From: Microbacterium sp. T2.11-28
GTDB lineage: Bacteria; Actinomycetota; Actinomycetes; Actinomycetales; Microbacteriaceae
Length of the DNA stretch: 64,000 bases
Reading direction: 5' to 3'
Assembly (NCBI RefSeq): GCF_950097975.1
Contig: NZ_CATNHF010000023.1
Location: 124,001-188,000, forward strand
Each line of letters begins with the position of its first letter. Position 1 is the stretch's first letter. Both the position numbers and the translations under genes were made by a program. A model generated the notes under the pieces. It searched no databases. It was not told the DNA's origin and saw nothing but the letters and a program-made list of their open reading frames with translations. Of the stretch, positions 9,801-17,938 are shown piece by piece.

Positions 9801-10979
9801 CTACCCTGCCGCGGTGGGGTGTCGGCCGCTGTCGAACCCCATCGCGTAGGCGTGCGCGAGGAGCCGCCCGCCCGGACCGGAGATCGCGGCCCCCAGCACG
9901 CTCGACCGCACGCGATGGAGCACGGGACTGCGCGGCCGGCCGAGAGCCGTGTTGACGCTCGCGATGGCGGCGGCGACCCGGGCCGACCGCACCCGCGACC
10001 GCTCCCACCGCTCCAGCTCGGCATCGGGGGCCGCACCGGTGCGGACCCACGTGGCGACGAGCGGGGCCAGGCCGACGGCGTCCAGCAGTCCGAGGTTCAT
10101 GCCCTGGCCGCCGATCGGGCTCACCTCGTGGGCGGCATCGCCGACGACGAGGACCGGCCCGCGGCGCAGACGCGGAGCCACCGCCCGGCGCACCCGGAAC
10201 GATGTGGCGCCGGTCACGCGCTCCGCGGCCGCCGCCTCGCCGCGTCGACGCATCGCCGCGCGCAGGCGCTCGTCGCGGGTCTCCGGTCCGGTGTCGGGGT
10301 CGTCGCCGAGGCCGTCCCACGCGACGAAGCGCCGCCGGCCCCCGGGGAGCGGGAACGACTCCAGCACGCCGTCGCGCGCGAGGGTCACGACGGCCACGTC
10401 GGCGTCCGGCCGGGGATCGACGTCGGCATCTGCCATGAGGTAGCGGTCGGCGTACGCGTGGATCGCGACGCCACCCGGGCGGTAGACGAGGTCCCGCCCG
10501 CCCGCTCCCGACGCGACGATCGCCACCGCGGCGTCCCACTCGCGCGCGCCGTCCGCCGTCACGGCCTGCACGCGCACGCGCCGCCGGCCGTCGCCCGCGA
10601 TCGTGCGGATGCCGGTGACGAGGGCCCCGCGCCGCACGGGGGGCGCATCCTGCGCGAGGGCGGCTTCGGTCACCGGCTGCGGCAGGGTCGCCACGAACGG
10701 GAACCGCGTCGAGAGGGCGTCGAACCGCACGACGCCGAGCACCCGCCCGTCGGCGCGGCATTCCCCTCGGTCGACGCGCACGGCGCCGGCGAGGAGGCGC
10801 TCGGTGATCCCGCTCGGCTCGAGGGCGGCCAGCACCGGCGCGTGGAGTCCGATCGCGCGGGAGCGGGAGCCCCGTTCCGCGCGGCGCTCGAGGGTGAGCA
10901 CATCGAGCCCGCGGCGCGCGAGCTCCGCGGAGAGCAGGAGGCCCACCGGTCCCGCACCCACCACGACGACGTCAGGCAC
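9801..10979 (-). CDS. FAD-dependent aromatic monooxygenase of type III PKS operon
   Basis: A 392-residue cytosolic flavoprotein of the p-hydroxybenzoate-hydroxylase class. It has a GAGPVGLLL dinucleotide fold at residues 8-16 and GDAAHEVSPIGGQGMNLGLLDA near 290-310 for FAD ribityl binding. It probably hydroxylates the aromatic polyketide ring using NAD(P)H and O2. It is third in an operon after the type III PKS and methyltransferase genes and its start overlaps the methyltransferase stop by eight bases. The order matches the SrsA-SrsB-SrsC logic of Streptomyces phenolic-lipid synthesis, where SrsC is a flavoprotein hydroxylase. The precise product is unknown. Confidence 0.85.
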   Translation of the reverse strand: MPDVVVVGAGPVGLLLSAELARRGLDVLTLERRAERGSRSRAIGLHAPVLAALEPSGITERLLAGAVRVDRGECRADGRVLGVVRFDALSTRFPFVATLPQPVTEAALAQDAPPVRRGALVTGIRTIAGDGRRRVRVQAVTADGAREWDAAVAIVASGAGGRDLVYRPGGVAIHAYADRYLMADADVDPRPDADVAVVTLARDGVLESFPLPGGRRRFVAWDGLGDDPDTGPETRDERLRAAMRRRGEAAAAERVTGATSFRVRRAVAPRLRRGPVLVVGDAAHEVSPIGGQGMNLGLLDAVGLAPLVATWVRTGAAPDAELERWERSRVRSARVAAAIASVNTALGRPRSPVLHRVRSSVLGAAISGPGGRLLAHAYAMGFDSGRHPTAAG

Positions 10980-11676
10980 GGCCGGTCCCCACCGCGAGCA
11001 CGCGGAACGCCGCCGGCGTCTCGACCCGCCACCGGGGTCCGAGGGCCTGCGCCAGCTCTTCCGTGCGGTAGCTGCGCCGGATCGAGCGGAGGCCGTCGGT
11101 GCGCAGGAAGGTCCCGGGCGCGAGCGGAGTGATGCCCACGGCGTACAGTCCGTAGGCGGCGGGCGAGCGGGCGATGTCGCCGTGCAGCACGGGCCCGTCC
11201 GTCAGGGCGAGGGAGTCGTCCGCGAAGGCGGCGAGCTCGTCGGCCGCGAGGTGATGCAGCACGTGGTTCGACAGCACGGCGTCGAACACCTCCCCCTCGG
11301 CGCGGAGGGTGCCGGAGTCGGTGCAGCGGAAGCGCGCACCGGGGATCGCCGCCGCCGAGGCCACCGCATGCGCGCGGGGGTCGGGGTCGGCACCGACCCA
11401 CTCGACGTCCAGGCCGTCGCGGCGCGCGAGGCCCGCCAGCCGGGCGATGACGTCGCCGCCGCCCGATCCCAGGTCGAGCACGCGCGCGGCGCCCCGTCCT
11501 TCGCGCTGCCGGGCGACGAGGTGCGGGCGGAGGTGGTCGCGGTACACCCCGCCCCACGCCGCCACGAGCCGGTTCACGATCCGGAAGCGGCGCAGCGTCG
11601 CCGCGAGGCGGTCGGGATCGCAGTCCGGATCGTCCATCAGTTCGCGCACGGCCGTGTCGCGCTCGCGCAGGCTCAT
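10972..11676 (-). CDS. SAM-dependent methyltransferase of type III PKS operon
   Basis: A 234-residue class I methyltransferase from ATG 11676. Motif I is VLDLGSGGGDVIARLA (about 92-107), an acidic strand end follows (VGADPD), and VLSNHVLHHL is the post-II motif. It overlaps the PKS stop by four bases (ATGA) and the monooxygenase start by eight, so the three are translationally coupled. In analogous SrsABC systems the methyltransferase acts on the resorcinol or quinol ring. The family also resembles UbiE/MenG types, consistent with a quinone-like substrate. Confidence 0.85.
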   Translation of the reverse strand: MSLRERDTAVRELMDDPDCDPDRLAATLRRFRIVNRLVAAWGGVYRDHLRPHLVARQREGRGAARVLDLGSGGGDVIARLAGLARRDGLDVEWVGADPDPRAHAVASAAAIPGARFRCTDSGTLRAEGEVFDAVLSNHVLHHLAADELAAFADDSLALTDGPVLHGDIARSPAAYGLYAVGITPLAPGTFLRTDGLRSIRRSYRTEELAQALGPRWRVETPAAFRVLAVGTGRA

Positions 11677-12830
11677 GACGCGGGGCCGGGGCGGCGCGTG
11701 AGCAGGGCGGACTCGACGGTCAGGCCGGGGCCGAAGGCGAGGGCGGCGATGGAGGCGGAGCCGCCGCCGGTGCCGGACCCGCCCCCGGCGCCGGTCTCGT
11801 CGGCGAGGAGCTCGGCGAGGATGAAGAGGATCGTCGCGCTGGACATGTTGCCGTGCGTGCGCAGGACGGCGCGCGAGGCCGCCAGTGCGTCGGCCGGCAG
11901 ATCGAGTCCCGCTTCGACCCGGTCCAGGACGCTCCGGCCCCCGGGGTGCACGGCCCACACCGCGGGGGTGTCGCCGGCGAGGAACGCGCCCACCGCGGCG
12001 CGGATCTCCCTCCCGATGATGCGCGGGACCTCGGCGGTGAGCGTCATCTCGAAGCCGTGGTCGCCGATGGTCCACGCCATGTCGCGCTCGCCGTCGTCGG
12101 TGACGGTGGTCCCGAAGCGCTCGAGGTCGAGCCGCGCGCCGGCGCGATCTCGCAGGTCGGCGCGGGCGCTGACGATCGCGGCGGCCGCGCCGTCGGCGAA
12201 CACCGAGGCCGCGACGATCTGCTCGGGGTCGGGTGAGGGGCGGAAGTGGAGGGTGCACAGCTCGGCGCACACGACGAGGACGACGGCGTCGGGCTGGGCG
12301 GCGCACAGGGCGTCGGCCAGCCGCAGCGCGGGCATGGCGGCGGCGCAGCCGACGAATCCCAGATGGAAGCGCTCGGCGGTCGGCGCCAGCCCCAGGTCGC
12401 GGATCAGACGGTAGTCCGGGCCGGGGGCGAACAGGCCGGTGCACGACACGGTGACGACATGGGTGATCGCCGCCGGCTCCAGGGCGGCGCCGGCCAGCGC
12501 GGCGCGGGCGGCCCCGGCGAACAGGGGCGGCGCGAGCCGCACGTACTCGGCGTTGCGGGCGGCGGTCGTGGGAGCGTGGAGCACCCCGTCGGCGCCGATC
12601 ACCGGCAGCGTTCCGGGGGCCCGGTCGGCCGAGGTGCGGGCGGCGCCCTCGCCGAGCTCGGCGAGCACCGTGTGCCGGGTGTCGATGGCCGCGGCGTCGA
12701 AGGCGGCGTGGATCAGCCGCGACGTCAATCGGTCCACCCCCGGCTGCGCGGTGAACAGGTCGCGCACGTGCTCTTGCGGGAGGCGCGTCGGGGGAACGGC
12801 GGTTCCGATCGACAGGATGCTGGCGGGCAT
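11673..12830 (-). CDS. Type III polyketide synthase (chalcone/stilbene synthase family)
   Basis: A 385-residue homodimeric ketosynthase that extends an acyl-CoA with malonyl-CoA and cyclises the chain. The catalytic triad is visible: C162 in VGCAAAMPALRL, H295 in VHPGGRSVLD and N328 in THGNMSSATILF. Length fits the family (350-400). A Gly/Ser-rich insert lies near 345-360. ATG 12830 has a TACGGT box five bases upstream (12836-12841). It heads an operon with a methyltransferase and an FAD monooxygenase, suggesting an alkylresorcinol-, alkylpyrone- or alkylquinone-like lipid. The starter chain length cannot be read. Confidence 0.9.
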   Translation of the reverse strand: MPASILSIGTAVPPTRLPQEHVRDLFTAQPGVDRLTSRLIHAAFDAAAIDTRHTVLAELGEGAARTSADRAPGTLPVIGADGVLHAPTTAARNAEYVRLAPPLFAGAARAALAGAALEPAAITHVVTVSCTGLFAPGPDYRLIRDLGLAPTAERFHLGFVGCAAAMPALRLADALCAAQPDAVVLVVCAELCTLHFRPSPDPEQIVAASVFADGAAAAIVSARADLRDRAGARLDLERFGTTVTDDGERDMAWTIGDHGFEMTLTAEVPRIIGREIRAAVGAFLAGDTPAVWAVHPGGRSVLDRVEAGLDLPADALAASRAVLRTHGNMSSATILFILAELLADETGAGGGSGTGGGSASIAALAFGPGLTVESALLTRRPGPAS

Positions 12831-12835
12831 GGTTC

Positions 12836-12841
12836 ACCGTA
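12836..12841 (-). promoter_or_regulatory. -10 box (TACGGT) of type III PKS operon
   Basis: TACGGT on the minus strand lies five bases before ATG 12830, fitting a leaderless start for the operon. Confidence 0.45.
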
Positions 12842-12900
12842 ACCGGCATCGGCGGATTCCCGATGGGGGTTGCGGACAGACGCCGCGGAGGTGACCTCGC

Positions 12901-14289
12901 TCAGGCGGCGGCGTCGCCGGACGGATCCTCGGCGCGCGGCAGGTCGCGCACCCGCCAGAACGGCCCGAGCACGACCGGCAGCGCCGACGCCACCGACCCG
13001 GCCGCGCCGATCCACAGCGCCGGCACGGTGCCGAGCCAGGTGCCCAGCCATCCCGCGGCCAGCGCCGACAGCGGCATCACCCCCCAGACGCAGAACCGGA
13101 TCGACGCGTTCATCCGGCCGAGCAGACGCGGCGGTGTGATGCGCTGGCGGAAGGTCACCTGGGTGATGTTGTAGACGAGCACCGCGAAGCTCATCACGAA
13201 CCCCTGGGCGACCACCAGGGCGAAGGCGGCGGGGGTGGGGAGCAGCACCGCGAGCGGGAACGGGATCACCGACAGGCTGAAGGCGATCGCGCTCAGGGGG
13301 ATCGCCCGCGCCTCGCCGACCCGGGCCACGATGCGCGGTGTGGCGATCGCGCCGAGCAGCCCGCCGACGGCCGTCAGTGAGAAGACGAGACCCATGACGG
13401 CGGGCGTGAACCCGATGATCCGCAGGTAGTAGATCGGCATGAGGGTGAAGATGAAGGTGCTGAAGAGGTTCGAGATCCCCGTCGTGGCGACGATGCGCCG
13501 CAGGAATCGGTTGCCGAAGACCCACGCGAGCCCCTCGGCGATCTCCCGGTGCAGGGGCGCGCGATCCTCGGGCGCCCGGAGGGTCTCGTGGTCGCGTGTG
13601 CGCAGCAGGGCGATCAGCGACGCCACGTAGGTGGCGACGGTGGCCAGGACGGCGAGCGGAGCGGTGATGAGCCCCACGAGGCCGCCGGCGACGGCCGGGC
13701 CCGACAGGCCCGCCAGCTGCTGGGTGGACTCGAGCTTGCCGTTGGCCTCGGCGATCTGGTCGGGTCGCACGAGCGAGGGGACGATCGACTGGTACGACAC
13801 GTCGAAGAAGACGGTCGCGACGCCCACCACGAGGGCCACCGCGTACAGATGCCACATCTCGAGCCCGCCGGTGAGGAACAGCACCGGGACGGCGGCGAGG
13901 GCGAGCGCGCGCACCGCGTCCGCCCAGATCATGACGTGCCGCTTGCGCATGTGGTCGATCCACGCGCCGGCGGGAAGGCCCACCACGAGGAACGCGGCCA
14001 TCGCGGCCGCATTGAGGTAACCGACCTGCGCCTCGGTGGCCTGCAGCACCAGGACGGCGAGCACGGGAAGGGCGAGCTCGGTGATCTGCGAGCCGAACTG
14101 GCTGAGCGCCTGGCCGCCCCACATGGTGAGGAAGTTGCGGTCGCGCCACAGCGATCCGCGGGCGGCGGGGGCGGGGGGCGCGCCCTGCTCGGACTCGACC
14201 GCGTCGGCGGCGTCGGCGCGCGACATGCCGGACGGCGACTCGGCGCGGGCGGCCGCGACGACCTCCGGAGGCTGTTCCGATTGGGACAT
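12901..14289 (-). CDS. MFS transporter (12-TM, MFS_3/DHA3-like exporter)
   Basis: A 462-residue inner-membrane transporter with a roughly 45-residue soluble N-terminus, then about twelve hydrophobic helices in two halves. GAWIDHMRKRHVMIWADAVR is the loop-2/3 motif A region of the DHA3 group. The loop between halves (RTRDHETLRAPEDRAP) is hydrophilic. Such proteins expel drugs, siderophores or secondary metabolites by proton antiport. It is divergent from an ArsR-type regulator with shared operators, so substrate-induced efflux is likely. It lies just upstream of the type III PKS operon and could export that product, but a general drug role is equally possible. Confidence 0.85.
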   Translation of the reverse strand: MSQSEQPPEVVAAARAESPSGMSRADAADAVESEQGAPPAPAARGSLWRDRNFLTMWGGQALSQFGSQITELALPVLAVLVLQATEAQVGYLNAAAMAAFLVVGLPAGAWIDHMRKRHVMIWADAVRALALAAVPVLFLTGGLEMWHLYAVALVVGVATVFFDVSYQSIVPSLVRPDQIAEANGKLESTQQLAGLSGPAVAGGLVGLITAPLAVLATVATYVASLIALLRTRDHETLRAPEDRAPLHREIAEGLAWVFGNRFLRRIVATTGISNLFSTFIFTLMPIYYLRIIGFTPAVMGLVFSLTAVGGLLGAIATPRIVARVGEARAIPLSAIAFSLSVIPFPLAVLLPTPAAFALVVAQGFVMSFAVLVYNITQVTFRQRITPPRLLGRMNASIRFCVWGVMPLSALAAGWLGTWLGTVPALWIGAAGSVASALPVVLGPFWRVRDLPRAEDPSGDAAA

Positions 14290-14290
14290 G

Positions 14291-14339
14291 CCAATCAGTG
14301 TCGATCACCGATTGGGAATTGTCAATCGGGCGCTAGACT
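14291..14339. promoter_or_regulatory. Divergent promoter with overlapping ATTGG operators
   Basis: For the transporter (minus) TTGACA (14320-14325) stands 17 bp before GACACT (14297-14302), which ends seven bases before ATG 14289. For the regulator (plus) TAGACT (14334-14339) ends six bases before ATG 14346. CCGATTG and CAATCGG (14308-14314 and 14323-14329, 8-bp spacer) form an inverted repeat across the -35 region. CCAAT (14291-14295) and ATTGG (14311-14315) form a second, overlapping one. Binding would block both promoters. Confidence 0.7.
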
Positions 14340-14345
14340 GCGGAC

Positions 14346-14888
14346 ATGGCCGACACGACCGACACCCGGGACGACGGCGCCAACGTGCCCTCCGAGGCCG
14401 AGTCGGAGGCGCTCGCCCGCGCGCTCAGCTCGCCGCTGCGCCTGCGCATGCTGCGGCTGTGCGCGTGGGAGGCGCGGACCAACAAGGAGCTCGCCGATCT
14501 GCTCGAGGTGAACCCGGGCACCATGCTCCATCACGTGCGCACGCTCGTCGACACCGGGCTGCTCGCCGCCGAGCCGGCGCGGGCCGGCGCACGAGGGGCC
14601 CGCGAGGTGCCGTACCGCGCGACGGGCCGCTCGTGGCGCGCGCCGCGGGTGCCCAACCAGTCGATCGTGCTGCTGGAGACCATGCGCCAGCAGATCGTGG
14701 GCGTGGATCCCGCCGACATCGAGACGACCTGGCTGGGCCTGCGCCTGAATCAGGAGCACGTCGACGAGCTCCGGGACCGGCTCTACGGCCTCCTCGAGGA
14801 GTTCAAGCAGCGCGGTCCCGACGTCGACGGCGAGACCTTCTCGCTCGTGACGGTGCTCCATCCCGACCTGAACCCGCCCGCCGCCTGA
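14346..14888 (+). CDS. ArsR-like winged-helix transcriptional regulator
   Basis: A 180-residue cytosolic regulator. Residues 20-95 form a winged helix of the ArsR/HTH_20 class (LARALSSPLRLRMLRLCAWEARTNKELADLLEVNPGTMLHHVRTL). The C-terminal half (110-175) looks like a helical dimerisation or ligand domain. No metal-binding cysteine cluster is visible, so a small organic ligand is likelier than arsenic or zinc. It is divergent from the MFS exporter and both promoters overlap operators at 14308-14329, so autorepression and exporter control are inferred. The start is fixed by the leaderless TAGACT box. Confidence 0.82.
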   Translation: MADTTDTRDDGANVPSEAESEALARALSSPLRLRMLRLCAWEARTNKELADLLEVNPGTMLHHVRTLVDTGLLAAEPARAGARGAREVPYRATGRSWRAPRVPNQSIVLLETMRQQIVGVDPADIETTWLGLRLNQEHVDELRDRLYGLLEEFKQRGPDVDGETFSLVTVLHPDLNPPAA

Positions 14889-14910
14889 CCGGCGGACCTC
14901 GCCCTCGCTC

Positions 14911-14993
14911 GCCGAACCCACCCCTACACGCCGAGCGGGCCCCCTGTGTCGGGTGCACAAGGGGCCCGCTCGGTGGCAAGGGGTGGGCTCGAC
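14911..14993. repeat. Nested inverted repeat, CCACCC/CCGAGCGGG type
   Basis: An outer pair CGAACCCACCCCT (14913-14925) and AGGGGTGGGCTCG (14979-14991) encloses an inner pair CCGAGCGGGCCCC (14931-14943) and GGGGCCCGCTCGG (14961-14973). The outer motif matches the hairpin at 3907. It lies between convergent genes and could terminate both. Confidence 0.8.
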
Positions 14994-15020
14994 GCCCGAG
15001 CCGCTGCGCGCAGCGCGGGG

Positions 15021-15602
15021 TCAGGCGTTCGCGACGACCGTCGTCTCCAGCGGCAGGCGGGTGCGCGGGGCGAGCTCGCGCTCGCGCAGGGCCTCGGGTG
15101 CCGCGTCGATGTCGCCGAGAGCGCCGACGGCCATGACGGTGACCGCCGCCAGGTCGGCGCCGAAGCCGAACGCGCGGGCGATCGCCTCGCGGTCGAACCC
15201 GCCCATCTGGTGGGTGTGCAGGCCCGACGCGTGCGCCTGGATCGTGAAGTACGCGGCCGCCTGGCCGGCGTCGTAGGACGCCCAGGCCAGCGGCTTGCCG
15301 TCGACCGAGGTGGTCGTGGCGAAGACGACGAGTGCCGCCGCGTCGCCGGCCCACGAGCGGTTGAAGCCCATGAGCGCGGCCACGATGGCCGCGTGCTCGG
15401 CGCTGCCGCGGCGCGCGACGACGAAGCGCCACGGCTGGGTGTTGTTGGCGGACGGCGCCCAGCGGGCCGCTTCGAGCGCGCTGTGCAGTGCCTCCTCGTC
15501 GACCGGGGTCTCGGCGTCGAACACGCGGGTGCTCCAGCGCTCGGCCAGGACGTCCAGGATGGGCGCGTCGGTCTGGGCGGTGTGGACGGTGGTGATGCTC
15601 AT
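15021..15602 (-). CDS. Nitroreductase-family FMN oxidoreductase
   Basis: A 193-residue cytosolic flavoprotein from ATG 15602, with a GAGGAG ribosome site upstream. RWSTRVFD near 23-30 is the FMN-binding Arg/Ser motif. APSANNTQPWRFVV (about 50-63) and the C-terminal AVGALGD complete the family pattern. Members reduce nitroaromatics, quinones or flavins with NAD(P)H and usually act as dimers. It converges with the ArsR-type gene across a hairpin. It is divergent from rraA, and the 97-base gap carries the rraA promoter. Confidence 0.87.
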   Translation of the reverse strand: MSITTVHTAQTDAPILDVLAERWSTRVFDAETPVDEEALHSALEAARWAPSANNTQPWRFVVARRGSAEHAAIVAALMGFNRSWAGDAAALVVFATTTSVDGKPLAWASYDAGQAAAYFTIQAHASGLHTHQMGGFDREAIARAFGFGADLAAVTVMAVGALGDIDAAPEALRERELAPRTRLPLETTVVANA

Positions 15603-15687
15603 GGCGTCTCCTCGTTCGGCTTTCTCGGATGGGGACGCCATCGTCCTGATGCATGCAACCGCATACGACGCCCATCTGTTCCCGCAG

Positions 15688-15693
15688 TACCGT
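15688..15693 (+). promoter_or_regulatory. Leaderless -10 box (TACCGT) of rraA-like gene
   Basis: TACCGT lies six bases before ATG 15700 and selects this start over longer in-frame extensions upstream. Confidence 0.6.
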
Positions 15694-15699
15694 GGGGGG

Positions 15700-16167
15700 A
15701 TGACGATCGCCACGGCCGACCTCTTCGACGAGCGCGGCGACGAGCTCGACTCCGTCGCGGTGCAGTTCCACGACTTCGGCGGGCGCACCGCGTTCGACGG
15801 TCCGGTGCGCACCGTGCAGTGCCATCGTGACAACGCGCTCGTGAAGGAAGTCCTCGCCACGGCGGGCGAGGACGCGGTGCTCGTGATCGACGGCGGCGGA
15901 TCGCTGGAGTCGGCGCTCGTCGGCGACCTCATCGCGGCCTCGGCCGTCGCGCACGGCTGGTCGGGCATCATCGTCCACGGCGCCATCCGTGACCGCGACG
16001 CGATCGGCCGCCTGCCGCTCGGGGTCAAGGCCCTCGGCTCCAACCCGCGCAAGAGCGCGAAGGACGGCGCGGGCGAGGTGGATGTCCCCGTCGAGATCGG
16101 CGGCGTCCGCTTCCGTCCGGGCGCGCACGTCTGGGCCGATGCCGACGGCATCCTCGTGGAGCGCTGA
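15700..16167 (+). CDS. rraA: RraA-family protein (HMG/CHA aldolase or RNase E regulator fold)
   Basis: A 155-residue cytosolic protein. TADLFDERGDEL at the N-terminus, GGGSLESALVGDLIAASAV (about 66-84), IVHGAIRDRDAIGRLPLGVKALG (about 92-114) and PVEIGGVRFRPGAHVWADADGILV are family hallmarks. RraA-fold proteins form trimeric rings. In bacteria without RNase E regulation they are often 4-hydroxy-4-methyl-2-oxoglutarate aldolases using the R-D motif seen in IRDRD. Which role applies here is not decidable. The leaderless box fixes the start. Confidence 0.85.
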   Translation: MTIATADLFDERGDELDSVAVQFHDFGGRTAFDGPVRTVQCHRDNALVKEVLATAGEDAVLVIDGGGSLESALVGDLIAASAVAHGWSGIIVHGAIRDRDAIGRLPLGVKALGSNPRKSAKDGAGEVDVPVEIGGVRFRPGAHVWADADGILVER

Positions 16168-16264
16168 CGCCGCCGCGACCCCTGGCGCAACGCCGCGCGG
16201 AGAAGAAGACTGAGGTCACGGCGGAGCCCCGCCTCATCCTCCGCACCGATCCACAGGAGCAGCC

Positions 16265-16645
16265 ATGGTCACCATCAGCTCGGCGTTCGCGGGATTCTCC
16301 GTGGACGACCTCGCCGCCGCCGAGGCGTTCTACCGCGACACCCTCGGCCTCGCCGTCGAGCGGAACGGGATGGGCATCCTCGAGATCTCCCTCCCCGGCG
16401 GCGGCCACGTGATCGCGTACCCGAAGGACGATCACGAGCCGGCCACCTTCACGATCCTGAACCTCGTCGTCGACGACATCGACGCCGCCGTCGACGAGCT
16501 CAACGCCGTCGGGGTGACCACCAAGGTCTACGACCGCGAGGACCTGCCCACCGACGAGCGCGGCATCGCCCGCGGCAACGGCGGACCCGACATCGCCTGG
16601 TTCCGCGATCCGGCCGGCAACGTCCTGTCGGTGCTCGTCGGCTGA
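16265..16645 (+). CDS. VOC-superfamily (glyoxalase/bleomycin-resistance-like) protein
   Basis: A 126-residue protein with two beta-alpha-beta-beta-beta modules. The first runs through FAGFSVDDLAAAEAFYRDTLGL. The second runs through VVDDIDAAVDELNAVGV to AWFRDPAGNVLSVL, where the terminal Glu/Asp-rich metal pocket normally lies. VOC proteins include glyoxalases, dioxygenases and antibiotic-binding proteins; the substrate cannot be assigned. ATG 16265 follows an ACAGGAG ribosome site. It is likely a monocistronic gene ending at a repeat block that separates it from the convergent ABC exporter. Confidence 0.8.
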   Translation: MVTISSAFAGFSVDDLAAAEAFYRDTLGLAVERNGMGILEISLPGGGHVIAYPKDDHEPATFTILNLVVDDIDAAVDELNAVGVTTKVYDREDLPTDERGIARGNGGPDIAWFRDPAGNVLSVLVG

Positions 16646-16646
16646 G

Positions 16647-16838
16647 GCGTTTCGTCTCGTCGCTGCGCTCCTCGCTCGACGACCGGCCGGAGCAGCACCC
16701 CGACCGGTCGCTGCGCTCCTCGCTCGACGACCGGCCGGAGCACCACCCCGACCGGTCGTTGAGCGAGCGAAGCGAGACGAAACGCAGAGACGAAACGCAG
16801 AGACGAAACGCAGAGACGAAACGCAGAGACGAAACGCC
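16647..16838. repeat. Compound repeat block: two 48-bp tandem units, inverted arm, five 13-bp units
   Basis: A 48-bp unit beginning GCTGCGCTCCTCGC occurs twice (16662-16709 and 16710-16757, one base different). It is followed by a partly inverted arm (GAGCGAGCGAAGCGAGACGAAAC, broken across 16760-16783). A 13-bp unit GAGACGAAACGCA is then repeated at 16774, 16787, 16800, 16813 and 16826. GCGTTTCGTCTC at 16648 pairs with GAGACGAAACGC. It lies between convergent genes and belongs to the same family as 5258-5338. Confidence 0.85.
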
Positions 16839-16846
16839 GCGCCTGC

Positions 16847-17938
16847 TCAGGCCTTGAGCGCCTCGGCGAGCTTCACACGGGCGCCCATCCGCAGCAGCGA
16901 GTTCTCGTAGATCTTGGCGCCGATCACGATGGCCAGCGCGCAGGTCGCGAGCAGGATCGCCAGCGAGACGAGCGGCTCCCACCACTGCGCCTCGCCCAGG
17001 AAGACGCGCACCGGCATCCCCACCGGGGCGGAGAACGGCACGTACGACATGACCGACATGACGACGGGGTTGTCGTTGAAGAAGATGACGAGGAAGTACG
17101 GCGCCATCACGAGGAACGTGAGCGGCGTCGTGGTCGATCCGATGTCCTCCTGCCGCGAGACCATCGCAGCGGCGGCCGCGAACAGCGACGCGAGCAGGAT
17201 GAACCCGAAGAGGAAGAAGACGGCGAACCACACCAGCGGCGCGCCGAGGCCCGTCAGCAGCGCCCCCTGATCGGTGACCGTCAGCCCGACGATCGCGATG
17301 GCGGCCAGTCCGATGATCTGCCCCATGGCGAGGATGGTGTTGCCGAGCACCTTGCCCGCCAGCAGCGCCCGCGTCGGGATCGCCGAGATGAGCAGCTCGA
17401 CCACGCGGGTCTGCTTCTCCTCGACGACGCTCTGCGCGATCGTGGAGCCGAACGTCAGCGCCGCCATGAAGAAGATGAGCCCGAATCCGAGGGCGACGAA
17501 GTAGCGCAGCGCCCAGTCCACGCCGCCGGTGTCGAGCAGCTCGACCGCCGGAGTGATGCTCAGCAGCTGGAGCAGGCCGCCCGGCGCGGACTCGTCGGCG
17601 ACGACGGTGAAGCCGAACGGATCGGCGCCGCCGGGGATCAGCGCCGCGTCGACGTCGCCCGAGCGGACGAGCTCGCGGGCCTCCGTGGCGTCGGCGGCCT
17701 CGGTGACCTCGACCGCGTCGCCGTAGGGCTGCAGCGCGCTCGCGGTCTGGGGCGTCACCGCCACGGGGATGCGGCTGTCGCTGCCGGCGGTGAACCCGCC
17801 CCACAGCACCGAGGCCAGCGCGATCACGAAGAGGATCCCGGTCGAGATGAGGAACGCCTTGCTGCGGAGCTTCGAGCCGATCTCGCGCTCGGTGACGAGC
17901 CAGACGCTCTGGGCGAAGGACGGGGCGGACGCGGTCAC
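16847..17938 (-). CDS. ABC-2 type transporter permease (NatB-like)
   Basis: A 363-residue membrane protein from GTG 17938, overlapping the ATPase stop by four bases (GTGA). One helix lies near 25-47, a large extracellular domain covers about 48-155, and five or more helices follow (about 160-355). VEEKQTRVVELLISAIPTRALLAGKV is the cytoplasmic coupling region typical of NatB/YhaP permeases. With the adjacent ATPase it forms an exporter of sodium, antibiotics or lipids; the substrate is unknown. The upstream promoter carries the same GC-rich boxes as the neighbouring two-component operon. Confidence 0.87.
   Translation of the reverse strand: MTASAPSFAQSVWLVTEREIGSKLRSKAFLISTGILFVIALASVLWGGFTAGSDSRIPVAVTPQTASALQPYGDAVEVTEAADATEARELVRSGDVDAALIPGGADPFGFTVVADESAPGGLLQLLSITPAVELLDTGGVDWALRYFVALGFGLIFFMAALTFGSTIAQSVVEEKQTRVVELLISAIPTRALLAGKVLGNTILAMGQIIGLAAIAIVGLTVTDQGALLTGLGAPLVWFAVFFLFGFILLASLFAAAAAMVSRQEDIGSTTTPLTFLVMAPYFLVIFFNDNPVVMSVMSYVPFSAPVGMPVRVFLGEAQWWEPLVSLAILLATCALAIVIGAKIYENSLLRMGARVKLAEALKA

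Noticed and set aside
16774..16838. 13-bp tandem repeat as an origin iteron array
   Set aside because: There is no rep or dnaA gene and no AT-rich region; it lies between convergent genes and is an extension of a palindromic repeat arm.
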